In this document: positions 35,399 through 43,814 of the stretch, in pieces
Layout of the letters: every line of letters starts with the position of its first letter
Numbering within the stretch: the first letter of the stretch is position 1
Assembly: GCF_003952465.1 (NCBI RefSeq)
Contig: NZ_CP034448.1
Location: forward strand, 6,859,001-6,923,000
Direction: 5' to 3'
Length of the DNA stretch: 64,000 nucleotides
DNA from: Mesorhizobium sp. M1B.F.Ca.ET.045.04.1.1
GTDB taxonomy: Bacteria > Pseudomonadota > Alphaproteobacteria > Rhizobiales > Rhizobiaceae
Made by a program: the position numbers and the translations under genes
The notes under the pieces: model-generated
The model's database searches: none
What the model saw: only the letters and a program-made list of their open reading frames with translations
Told to the model about the DNA's origin: nothing

Positions 35399-37771
35399 AT
35401 GCTAAACACGATCTACCCTCCCGTCCGCGGTGGACCGCCGCAGGCGAGCCGCATCATCCGTCCCGCAGGATTGACCTTACCGGCCGGCACCGAGCGTTAC
35501 ATCGTCAGCGGCGCCGGAGCGATGTTGATCGACATTGCGGCAGGCGACAGCATCACCGTAACGAATGATGAGGGCGGCCAAATCTGCGAGGTGGTCGTGG
35601 CCGACGCGTCGGGCCGCATTGACGCCGGCATGGTCGGCCATGGTCCGAACTCGGATGCTGCGGGTTTGAAGGCGCTGCTAGTCAGTCAGGACCGCAGCCT
35701 GCAACGGCTGCGCACGGCGCTGGAGATCCGTGGTATCGACCTCGCTGCGGCGGGCGGGATTCGCTTCTTCGAAGCGACAACGCCACCGAAGACCCAAGTC
35801 GAGTTGACCGTCCAGCGCGGCGGCTGGCTCGTCATCGCCGCGCCGGGAACCGACATGGCGCCGGACGACCAGAAGACTGCAACGCCCCTGAGCGTCCTCG
35901 TGCGGCGCGCGACGGTTCGCTTGCGTGAGACCTCCCGGGATTTGCCAGATCCGCTTGCCGATCCGGTTCTCGAGCTTCGCGTGCACTCATCGACGGCGGA
36001 GGCCTATTTCGTCAAAGCCGGGGACTACATTCAGATCATCGATGTCGACGGACGCCAGTGCACCGATTTCCAATGCTTCTCGGCACGCAAATTGGACAGC
36101 GGAAATGAGCATGCGCTCGACGTCACCGCCACGCGCAGCGCGATGGGGCATGCCTATCCGCTGCCTGGCCTGCATTCGAAGTACTACGATCAGGACTTCC
36201 TGCCGCTGGTCGAGGTCGTGCAGGACACTTGCGGTCGCCACGACGCCTTCTCGCTGGCGTGCTATGCAAAATATTACGACGATATCGGCTATCCCGGCCA
36301 TATCAACTGCACGGAAAACTTCAACAAGGCGCTCGGCTCATACGGCGTCGGTCCGCGCGGCGGCTGGATGGCGGCCAACTTCTTCTTCAACACCGGGGTC
36401 GACGCGCATGGCGTCATGTATTCCGACGAGCCGTGGTCGCGGCCGGGCGACTACGTGCTCTTGCGGGCGCTGACCGACCTCGTCTGCGTCAACTCCGCCT
36501 GCCCTGACGACACGACGGCGGCCAATGGCTGGAATCCGACCGACATCCATGTGCGCACCTATTCAGGGGCGGAGAAATTCCAACGCGCCGTGGCGATCCG
36601 CGCCACTCCCGATTCGGAGCCGAAGATGACCAAGGAAACCGGGTTTCACGACCGCCTGTCCAAGCTGACCCGCAACTTCGTGGAATATCGCGGCTACTGG
36701 CTGGCCAACCGCTACGCAGAAGCCGGGCCGATCGAGGAGTACTGGGCTTGCCGGCAGAAGTCGGTGCTGATGGACCTTTCTGCCCTGCGCAAGTTCGAGG
36801 TGACGGGGCCGGATTCGGAAGCGCTGCTCCAGTACACGCTGACGCGTGACGTGAAGAAGCTGGCGGTCGGCCAGATCGTTTATACCGCCATGTGCTACGA
36901 GCATGGCGGAATGATTGACGACGGCACGTTGTTCCGCCTCGGTCAGGACAATTTCCGATGGGTCGGCGGCGACGAGTATTCGGGCATATGGCTGCGCGAA
37001 CAGGCGGAAAAGCTCGGCCTCAACGTCCTGGTCCGTAGTTCCACCGACCAACTGCACAACATTGCCGTGCAAGGGCCGGAAAGCCGCGAGCTGCTGAAGA
37101 AGGTGATCTGGACGCCGCCGCATCAGCCGTCGATCGCCGAACTCGGCTGGTTCCGTTTCACCGTTGGCCGCATCGGTGATGACCAGGGCCTACCTGTCGT
37201 GCTGTCGCGGACCGGCTACACGGGCGAGCTGGGCTACGAGGTCTGGTGCCACCCCAGGCACGCGGGCGAGGTCTTCGACGCGATCTGGGCCGAGGGGCCG
37301 GCACACGGATTGACGCCAATGGGCCTGTCCGCCCTCGATATGGTTCGGATCGAGGCCGGATTGATCTTCGCCGGCTATGACTTCTCTGATCAGACCGACC
37401 CATTCGAGGCGGGCATCGGCTTCACCGTGCCGCTCAAGTCCAAGGCCGACGATTTCATCGGGCGCGACGCACTGATCCGGCGCAAGGAGCATCCATCGCG
37501 CAAGATAGTCGGGCTTGACATCGAAGGGGCCGTCGCGGTCGGCCATGGCGACTGCATCCATCTTGGGCGCGCGCAGATCGGCGAGGTCACATCGTCGATG
37601 CGTTCGCCGATCCTCGGCAAGAACATTGCGTTGGCGCGCATCGACGTGGCCCATGCCGATGTCGGCACGCAGGTCGAGATCGGCAAGCTCGACGGGCACC
37701 AGAAGCGGCTGCCGGCCACGATCGTCCCGCTATCGCACTATGATCCCAAGAAAACCCGTCCACAGTCCTGA
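35399..37771 (+). CDS. tdm: Trimethylamine N-oxide demethylase (aldolase)
   Basis: A 790-residue cytoplasmic enzyme splitting trimethylamine N-oxide into dimethylamine and formaldehyde. The N-terminal part (about 30-380) is DUF1989-like, with DYIQIIDVDGRQCTDFQCFS and CTENFNKALGSYGVGPRGGW. The C-terminal part (about 410-785) is GcvT-like (CRQKSVLMDLSALRKFEVTG and LSRTGYTGELGYEVW), suited to tetrahydrofolate-dependent capture of the C1 unit. GAGGAGGAAACG precedes ATG 35399. Its two-domain build and tmm neighbour make the call firm. It ends 5 bases before the globin gene. Confidence 0.95.
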   Translation: MLNTIYPPVRGGPPQASRIIRPAGLTLPAGTERYIVSGAGAMLIDIAAGDSITVTNDEGGQICEVVVADASGRIDAGMVGHGPNSDAAGLKALLVSQDRSLQRLRTALEIRGIDLAAAGGIRFFEATTPPKTQVELTVQRGGWLVIAAPGTDMAPDDQKTATPLSVLVRRATVRLRETSRDLPDPLADPVLELRVHSSTAEAYFVKAGDYIQIIDVDGRQCTDFQCFSARKLDSGNEHALDVTATRSAMGHAYPLPGLHSKYYDQDFLPLVEVVQDTCGRHDAFSLACYAKYYDDIGYPGHINCTENFNKALGSYGVGPRGGWMAANFFFNTGVDAHGVMYSDEPWSRPGDYVLLRALTDLVCVNSACPDDTTAANGWNPTDIHVRTYSGAEKFQRAVAIRATPDSEPKMTKETGFHDRLSKLTRNFVEYRGYWLANRYAEAGPIEEYWACRQKSVLMDLSALRKFEVTGPDSEALLQYTLTRDVKKLAVGQIVYTAMCYEHGGMIDDGTLFRLGQDNFRWVGGDEYSGIWLREQAEKLGLNVLVRSSTDQLHNIAVQGPESRELLKKVIWTPPHQPSIAELGWFRFTVGRIGDDQGLPVVLSRTGYTGELGYEVWCHPRHAGEVFDAIWAEGPAHGLTPMGLSALDMVRIEAGLIFAGYDFSDQTDPFEAGIGFTVPLKSKADDFIGRDALIRRKEHPSRKIVGLDIEGAVAVGHGDCIHLGRAQIGEVTSSMRSPILGKNIALARIDVAHADVGTQVEIGKLDGHQKRLPATIVPLSHYDPKKTRPQS

Positions 37772-37776
37772 CGCAT

Positions 37777-38238
37777 ATGGAACCAGTAGCAGCCAAGGAA
37801 ACTCTTCTTGCGCAGATCGGCGGCGAAACGGCTTTGCGCGGTCTGGTCGACTGCTTCTACGACCTGATCGAGACCGATCCTCGCGGAGAGGCGTTGCTGC
37901 GACTGCATTTTCGCGGACACGGCGTCAATCATGCCCGCGAGGAACAGTTCAACTTTCTGTGCGGCTTTCTCGGCGGGCGTCGTCACTATCTGGAAAAGCA
38001 CGGGCACATGGACGTCCGTCTCATGCACGCGCATGTGCCGATCTCGGCGGGCGACGCCGAGGACTGGCTGGCTCTCATGGATCGAGCCATCACCGAAATG
38101 CGGCTTTCAGGCCCGCAGGTAGACAAGATGCGCCTGGCATTCCGCCGTGTCGCACTGACGCTGGTCAACGATCTAGGGGAATGGGGGTGGGAAGCGCCTG
38201 ACGATACGGAGGATCGTCAACAGCCTTTATTGAAATGA
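37777..38238 (+). CDS. Group II truncated haemoglobin
   Basis: A 153-residue globin of the 2/2 type. Tyr28 (B10-like, DCFYDLI), a proximal histidine in LMHAHVPIS (about 84-86) and Trp97 (DWLALM) are in place. Such proteins bind O2 or NO and can detoxify reactive species or supply oxygen. It begins 5 bases after tdm and its stop overlaps an ATG at 38235, so it is co-expressed with the TMAO demethylase and the permease. A role in oxygen delivery to Tmm and DmmC or in formaldehyde/NO stress is speculation. Confidence 0.9.
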   Translation: MEPVAAKETLLAQIGGETALRGLVDCFYDLIETDPRGEALLRLHFRGHGVNHAREEQFNFLCGFLGGRRHYLEKHGHMDVRLMHAHVPISAGDAEDWLALMDRAITEMRLSGPQVDKMRLAFRRVALTLVNDLGEWGWEAPDDTEDRQQPLLK

Positions 38239-38327
38239 AAAAAACAAGCCTGGTAGGAAACAGAATAACCGGCAAAGGGAAGCCGGATCGCAGGAACACT
38301 CAACCTCTAACAATGGGAAAAAAGGCC

Positions 38328-40037
38328 ATGAGCGCTTTATCTGACACTTACGCGGTGGAAGCCGCGGGGCAGTTGCATAGGAGCATTGACTGGCGAGGCG
38401 CCTTCTGGGTGGCAAGCGGCGTCCCCGCCCTCGTTCTGTTTTCGATCGGCGGCATTGCTGGAACGACTGGCAAGCTGGCCTTCCTGATCTGGACCGTGTC
38501 CATGATCATGGGCTTCCTGCAGTCGTTCACGTACGCCGAAATCGCCGGTCTGTTTCCCAACAAGTCCGGCGGCGCCTCGGTCTATGGTGCGACCGCCTGG
38601 CTGCGTTATTCGAAGTTCATCGCGCCATTGTCGGTGTGGTGCAACTGGTTCGCCTGGTCGCCGGTGCTGTCGCTCGGCTGCTCCATCGCCGCCGCCTACA
38701 TCCTCAATGCGCTGGCGCCGGTTCCGGTCTTCACCGAGAGCTCTCCGCAGGTGATTGCCTACATCGGGACGCATGCCGGGACGAGCGCGGCCGACGCCAT
38801 CGCGGCGGTGACGGCTGCCGCAACGCCTGCGATCCGCAGCTGGTCGCTCTTCAGCCACACGCTTGGGCCCGTCAGCTTCTCATTGAACGCGACCTTCTTC
38901 ATCGGCGCCGTGCTGATGCTGATCATCTTCGCCATCCAGCACCGCGGCATCCTGGGCACCGCCAGTGTGCAGAAGTATATCGGCCTGCTCGTCATCATCC
39001 CGATGCTGATCGTCGGTGTCGTGCCGATCTTCACCGGCCAGATCGACTGGGCGAACTTCTCGCCGCTGGTCCCGCTGGCCGCCGCCTATGCGCCTGATCC
39101 CGGCACCTGGAACATCGCCGGCTGGACGCTGGCGCTCGGCGGCATGTTCATCGCCGCCTGGTCGACCTACGGCTTCGAGACCGCCGTCTGCTACACGTCG
39201 GAGTTCAAGAACCCCGGCACAGACACCTTCAAGGCGATCTTCTATTCCGGCCTGCTCTGTATGCTTCTGTTCATCCTGGTTCCGTTCACCTTCCAGGGCG
39301 TGTTGGGCTTGAACGGCATGCTGGCGACGCCAATCGTCGATGGCTCGGGCGTCGCTGATGCGTTGGCCAGCATGGTCGGCGGCGGTAACCTGATTCACAG
39401 CCTGCTGGTGATGCTGATGATCCTGGCGCTGGTGCTCTGCATCATGACAGCGATGGCCGGCTCCTCGCGCACGCTCTACCAGGGCTCCGTCGACGGTTGG
39501 CTGCCGCGCTATCTGAGCCACGTCAACGAGCACGGCGCGCCGACGCGGGCGATGTGGACCGACCTTTGCTTCAACCTTATCGTGCTGGCCATCGCCTCGG
39601 CCGACGCGACGAGCTTCTTCTTCATCCTCGCGGTGTCCAACTGCGGCTACATCATCTTCAACTTCCTCAACCTCAACGCCGGCTGGATCCACCGCATCGA
39701 CAACGGCCATATCGAGCGGCCCTGGAAGGCGCCGACCTGGCTGCTGGGGATCGGGGCGATCTTCGCCTATGTCAACGCCATCTTCATGGGTGCCGGCGCC
39801 AAGGTCTGGAATCCGATGGCGCTGTGGGCCGGCCTGATCACCGCGGCACTGATCCTCCCGGTATTCTGCTTCCGGCACTACATTCAGGACGGCGGCAAGT
39901 TCCCCGATCACATGCTGGACGATCTCGGCATGAAATCCACCGATCTCAGAGCCAAGAAAGCCGGACTCCTGCCTTACGCGACGCTGGCGGCCGGCCTTAT
40001 CGTGGTGCTGATCGCCGACCGGATCTTCGTACTGTGA
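38328..40037 (+). CDS. APC-superfamily permease linked to tdm
   Basis: A 569-residue polytopic permease with about 12-14 membrane segments (WRGAFWVASGVPALVLFSIG, TYAEIAGLFPNKSGGASVYG). It is the last gene of the tdm-globin unit and is followed by a strong terminator. It may import TMA, TMAO or a related amine; no characterised substrate can be read from the sequence. The start is uncertain: ATG 38235 overlaps the globin stop and would add 31 unusual residues, ATG 38313 has no ribosome site, and ATG 38328 (MSALSDTYAV) is favoured. Confidence 0.85.
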   Translation: MSALSDTYAVEAAGQLHRSIDWRGAFWVASGVPALVLFSIGGIAGTTGKLAFLIWTVSMIMGFLQSFTYAEIAGLFPNKSGGASVYGATAWLRYSKFIAPLSVWCNWFAWSPVLSLGCSIAAAYILNALAPVPVFTESSPQVIAYIGTHAGTSAADAIAAVTAAATPAIRSWSLFSHTLGPVSFSLNATFFIGAVLMLIIFAIQHRGILGTASVQKYIGLLVIIPMLIVGVVPIFTGQIDWANFSPLVPLAAAYAPDPGTWNIAGWTLALGGMFIAAWSTYGFETAVCYTSEFKNPGTDTFKAIFYSGLLCMLLFILVPFTFQGVLGLNGMLATPIVDGSGVADALASMVGGGNLIHSLLVMLMILALVLCIMTAMAGSSRTLYQGSVDGWLPRYLSHVNEHGAPTRAMWTDLCFNLIVLAIASADATSFFFILAVSNCGYIIFNFLNLNAGWIHRIDNGHIERPWKAPTWLLGIGAIFAYVNAIFMGAGAKVWNPMALWAGLITAALILPVFCFRHYIQDGGKFPDHMLDDLGMKSTDLRAKKAGLLPYATLAAGLIVVLIADRIFVL

Positions 40038-40109
40038 TCGGCGAGAGCCTGATCATCTTTGAACCGGGGAACGTTCCCTCCTCCCGGCCGCGTTGAACCG
40101 CGGTTGCTT

Positions 40110-40149
40110 AGTCACCGCCTGCAAGGGCCAGGCGGTGACTTCCTTTTTG
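40110..40149 (+). terminator. Rho-independent terminator after tdm-permease unit
   Basis: AGTCACCGCCTG at 40110-40121, loop CAAGGGC, CAGGCGGTGACT at 40129-40140, then TCCTTTTT. A perfect 12-bp stem and a T-rich run, about 70 bases after the permease stop codon. Confidence 0.88.
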
Positions 40150-40232
40150 ATCCGTGAAAGGCCTGGCGTAGCTGCCGCCAACTGATCGAGGCAGACGAGG
40201 CGAAAACTTCTTTTTCTTCATATGAATTTTTC

Positions 40233-40247
40233 TTTCCTTATAGTTGA
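40233..40247. promoter_or_regulatory. Candidate XRE-cupin operator upstream of folD
   Basis: TTTCCT-tat-AGTTGA, preceded by ATGAATTTTTC, in an AT-rich patch 95 bases before the folD start. The flank TAGTTGAC also occurs beside the copy at 32698. Confidence 0.5.
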
Positions 40248-40342
40248 CTTTCAGCCCGAATAATTGCAGGGTTTTGCAACTTGATTTTCGACGTTCGACG
40301 GCAATGCGATGCCGTATTTCATTCTCAAGAGGGAGAGAGGCG

Positions 40343-41242
40343 ATGGCTGAAGTGATCGATGGCAAGGCTGTTGCCGCCGATGTGATCGCAAAGGTCACAA
40401 GCGCGAGCAACGACCTGGCTGTTTCGAAGGATGTAACGCCCGGTCTTGCGGTCATCATCGTCGGGGAGGATCCGGCAAGCCAGGTCTATGTGGCTGCGAA
40501 GTCGCGTACGGCGAAGGAATGCGGCTTCAATTCGTTGCAACATACGCTACCCGCGGACACCAGCGAAGCCTACCTGATCGATCTTATCGATATCTTGAAT
40601 CGTGATCGTACGATCCATGGCATTCTGGTGCAGCTGCCGCTTCCGGATCACATCGATGCGGGCAAGGTCATCCAGGCGATTGCGCCGGAGAAAGACGTCG
40701 ACGGCTTCCACTTTGTCAATGTCGGGAAGCTTGGCACCGGTGAGCTCGAGACGGCTTTCGTACCCTGCACACCGGCCGGCTCGATGCTGCTGATCGAGCG
40801 CGTGCATGGCAAGGATCTTTCCGGTCTCAATGCAGTCGTCGTCGGCCGCTCCAACATCGTTGGCAAGCCGATGGCCAACCTTCTGCTTGCCGCGAACGCC
40901 ACCGTTACCGTTGCTCATAGCCGGACGAAGAATCTGCCCGAGCTTTGTCGTGGCGCCGACATCCTCGTGGCGGCGGTGGGCCGGCCGGAAATGATCAGGG
41001 GTGAGTGGGTGAAGCCAGGCACCACTGTGATCGACGTGGGCATCAACCGCGTCACCGCGCCGGAGAAGGGCAATGGCAAGAACCGCCTGGTCGGCGACGT
41101 CGCCTACGCTGAGGCGGCGGACCGTGCCGGCGCGATCACGCCCGTGCCCGGCGGCGTCGGGCCAATGACGATCGCGCTTCTGATGGCCAACACGCTGACC
41201 TCAGCCTACCTCGCCAGCAACCTGCCGAGGCCACAGTTCTAG
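40343..41242 (+). CDS. folD: Methylene-tetrahydrofolate dehydrogenase/cyclohydrolase
   Basis: A 299-residue bifunctional enzyme interconverting methylene-, methenyl- and formyl-tetrahydrofolate. Catalytic Tyr49 and Lys53 (SQVYVAAKSRTAKE) and the nucleotide-binding VVGRSNIVGKPMANLL are visible; PGGVGPMTIALLMANTL closes the protein. GGGAGAGAGG precedes ATG 40343. With fhs, 44 bases downstream, it oxidises the C1 units released by N-methylglutamate dehydrogenase, DmmD and Tdm to formate, or runs in reverse for assimilation. Confidence 0.96.
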   Translation: MAEVIDGKAVAADVIAKVTSASNDLAVSKDVTPGLAVIIVGEDPASQVYVAAKSRTAKECGFNSLQHTLPADTSEAYLIDLIDILNRDRTIHGILVQLPLPDHIDAGKVIQAIAPEKDVDGFHFVNVGKLGTGELETAFVPCTPAGSMLLIERVHGKDLSGLNAVVVGRSNIVGKPMANLLLAANATVTVAHSRTKNLPELCRGADILVAAVGRPEMIRGEWVKPGTTVIDVGINRVTAPEKGNGKNRLVGDVAYAEAADRAGAITPVPGGVGPMTIALLMANTLTSAYLASNLPRPQF

Positions 41243-41286
41243 AAACAGCATACATTCCCCGCAACCCGATCTCGAGGCAAAGACCC

Positions 41287-42966
41287 ATGGCCGAATTCAA
41301 AACCGACATTGAAATAGCTCGCGCTGCCAAGAAAAAACCGATCCAGGAGATTGGCGCCAAGATCGGTATCCCATACGAGCACCTTTTGCCTTACGGCCAC
41401 GACAAGGCGAAGGTCTCGGCCGAGTTCATCAAATCGGTGAAGGGCAACAAGGACGGCAAACTGATCCTCGTCACCGCGATCAACCCGACGCCCGCCGGCG
41501 AAGGCAAGACGACCACCACGGTCGGGCTCGGCGACGGCCTGAACCGCATCGGCAAGAAGGCGATCGTGTGCATCCGCGAGGCCTCGCTCGGCCCGAATTT
41601 CGGCATGAAGGGCGGTGCGGCCGGCGGCGGCCTCGCCCAGGTGGTGCCGATGGACGACATGAACCTCCACTTCACCGGCGACTTCCACGCCATCACCACC
41701 GCCCATAACCTGCTTTCGGCGCTGATCGACAACCACATCTACTGGGGCAACGAGCTCGGCATCGACATCCGCCGCGTGGCCTGGCGCCGCGTCATGGACA
41801 TGAACGACCGGGCGCTGCGCGAGATCCTCTGCTCCCTCGGCGGCGTCGCCAACGGCTTCCCGCGCGAGGCCGGCTTCGACATCACCGTCGCCTCGGAAGT
41901 GATGGCGATCCTGTGCCTTGCCACCGACCTCAAGGACCTCGAGAAGCGCCTCGGCGACATCATCGTCGCCTACCGCCGCGACAAGTCGCCGGTCTATGCC
42001 CGCGACCTCAAGGCCGACGGCGCCATGGCCGTGCTCTTGAAGGATGCCATCCAGCCCAACCTCGTGCAGACGCTGGAGAACAACCCGGCCTTCGTGCATG
42101 GCGGCCCGTTCGCCAACATCGCGCATGGCTGCAACTCGGTCGTCGCCACCACGACGGCGCTCAAGCTTGCCGACTACGTCGTCACCGAAGCCGGCTTCGG
42201 CGCCGATCTCGGCGCTGAGAAATTCTTCGACATCAAGTGCCGCAAGGCGGGCTTGAAGCCGGCGGCGGCCGTCATCGTCGCCACCGTGCGCGCCATGAAG
42301 ATGAATGGCGGCGTCAAGAAGGAAGACCTCGGCAAGGAGAACATCGAGGCGGTCAAGAAGGGCTGCCTCAATCTCGGCCGCCACATCGAGAACGTGCACC
42401 AGTTCGGCGTGCCGGTGGTGGTGGCGATCAACCACTTCACCACCGACACCGAGGCCGAGATCAGGGCACTGAAGGATTTCGTCGCCTCGATGGGGGCGGA
42501 TGCGATCCTGTGCAAGCACTGGGCGCAAGGCTCCGCGGGCATCGAGGATCTGGCCCACAGAGTGGTCAAGCTTGCCGAGTCCGGTGCCTCGCAGTTCTCG
42601 CCGCTCTATCCCGACGAGATGCCGCTGTTCGAGAAGGTCAACACCATCGTCAAGCGTATCTACCGCGGCGACGAGGCGATCGCCGACAAGTCGATCCGCG
42701 ACCAGCTGCATGCCTGGGAGCAGGCCGGCTACGGCAACCTGCCGGTCTGCATGGCCAAGACCCAGTACTCCTTCTCGACCGATCCGAACCTGCGTGGCGC
42801 GCCGACCGGCCACACCGTGCCGGTGCGCGAGGTCAGGCTCTCGGCTGGCGCCGGTTTCGTCGTCATCATCTGCGGCGAGATCATGACCATGCCCGGCCTG
42901 CCCAAGGCGCCGTCCTCGGAAAAGATCTTCCTCAACGAACAGGGTCAGATCGAGGGCCTGTTCTAG
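41287..42966 (+). CDS. fhs: Formate-tetrahydrofolate ligase
   Basis: A 559-residue ATP-dependent ligase joining formate and tetrahydrofolate (also called ftfL in methylotrophs). The P-loop-like PTPAGEGKTTTTVGL is at 68-82, and EASLGPNFGMKGGAAGGG follows. The length matches the family. It is cotranscribed with folD and followed by a terminator at 43013. In serine-cycle methylotrophs this step feeds formate into assimilation. Confidence 0.96.
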   Translation: MAEFKTDIEIARAAKKKPIQEIGAKIGIPYEHLLPYGHDKAKVSAEFIKSVKGNKDGKLILVTAINPTPAGEGKTTTTVGLGDGLNRIGKKAIVCIREASLGPNFGMKGGAAGGGLAQVVPMDDMNLHFTGDFHAITTAHNLLSALIDNHIYWGNELGIDIRRVAWRRVMDMNDRALREILCSLGGVANGFPREAGFDITVASEVMAILCLATDLKDLEKRLGDIIVAYRRDKSPVYARDLKADGAMAVLLKDAIQPNLVQTLENNPAFVHGGPFANIAHGCNSVVATTTALKLADYVVTEAGFGADLGAEKFFDIKCRKAGLKPAAAVIVATVRAMKMNGGVKKEDLGKENIEAVKKGCLNLGRHIENVHQFGVPVVVAINHFTTDTEAEIRALKDFVASMGADAILCKHWAQGSAGIEDLAHRVVKLAESGASQFSPLYPDEMPLFEKVNTIVKRIYRGDEAIADKSIRDQLHAWEQAGYGNLPVCMAKTQYSFSTDPNLRGAPTGHTVPVREVRLSAGAGFVVIICGEIMTMPGLPKAPSSEKIFLNEQGQIEGLF

Positions 42967-43012
42967 GGAAATCCGCGCTCTCCCCAAGGCGCTAGACCAT
43001 GGAGCGCCCTTT

Positions 43013-43044
43013 AAGTCTTGGCACATCGTGCCAAGACTTTCTTG
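43013..43044 (+). terminator. Rho-independent terminator after fhs
   Basis: AAGTCTTGGCAC at 43013-43024, loop ATC, GTGCCAAGACTT at 43028-43039, then TCTTG. A perfect 12-bp stem between fhs and the convergent mgdD; it may serve both strands. Confidence 0.85.
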
Positions 43045-43184
43045 TTGGGGGTGGTTGCCAGGATGTCGGCTAAGTCAGATCAACACAACAACAGCGAAAC
43101 CACCGCTGCGCGGTCAATGCGCAACGGCGAATCGCCGCGTCGAAATGGGTTTGTCTCAGCCGAGGTGCAAACGGCTCAGCAGGA

Positions 43185-43814
43185 CTATGCGGCGTGAGCC
43201 GAGGATGCCTGAACCCCATATTCAAGGGAAGAGTCCAGGATCGTGTGCCAAAGGCTGTCGGCGAAGCTGGTGAAGACGAGCATGTTGAGGACGGGGTGTC
43301 CATCCAAGCCATCAGCCCCGCGCCAGATATTCATCGCCGTATGGTCGATCGAGGTTGTCGCCGCGGCGCCCAGCGGAAACGCCTTGTCATCCAGGTCCAA
43401 CGAGCAGAACTTCGCAAGCGCCTGGCGAGCGCGAGGTCCGCCAATCCGGATGAGGCAGCGACCGTCCGACTGATCGGAGAGCGACGCGATGCCGGCAAAC
43501 GCCTTTGACACTTTGGCAAATTGTCCGTCTGCCTGTCGTGCAGAGAAGACAATGAACTGGTCTGGGCCAGACCAGATCAGCGTAGCATTCCGGGCCACTG
43601 CTGCGCCGGGAGCACGGGGCGGCTCAATGCCAAATAGCTTCTTGGCGGCCTTTGCGGTCTCGGCCGCTCTGCCGCGCCGCGCCATCACCTGAACGAGGCT
43701 GATGTCGCGCACTTCCTCCAGCGTGACGCCTGCCTGCGTGCCGGCCACGCCGTGACGACCGGGGACGAGCGCCTTCTCCAGCGCCGATTGGGTGTTCCAG
43801 GAAAAATCAGCCAC
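43185..43814 (-). CDS. mgdD: N-methylglutamate dehydrogenase, gamma-type subunit
   Basis: A 209-residue SoxG-like subunit of the heterotetrameric sarcosine-oxidase family. It starts VADFSWNTQSALEKALVPG and carries SLVQVMARRGRAAETAKAAK and SDGRCLIRIGGPRARQALAK. The likely start is GTG 43814, which overlaps the mgdC stop; no ATG fits the family length. It helps form the tetrahydrofolate site with MgdC. It is the last gene of mgsABC-gmaS-mgdABCD. Confidence 0.88.
   Translation of the reverse strand: MADFSWNTQSALEKALVPGRHGVAGTQAGVTLEEVRDISLVQVMARRGRAAETAKAAKKLFGIEPPRAPGAAVARNATLIWSGPDQFIVFSARQADGQFAKVSKAFAGIASLSDQSDGRCLIRIGGPRARQALAKFCSLDLDDKAFPLGAAATTSIDHTAMNIWRGADGLDGHPVLNMLVFTSFADSLWHTILDSSLEYGVQASSAHAA

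Noticed and set aside
41239..43026. Long open reading frame opposite fhs (about 595 residues).
   Set aside because: It is a high-GC shadow of fhs, with arginine-, alanine- and glycine-rich text and no family. fhs on the other strand is complete and certain.
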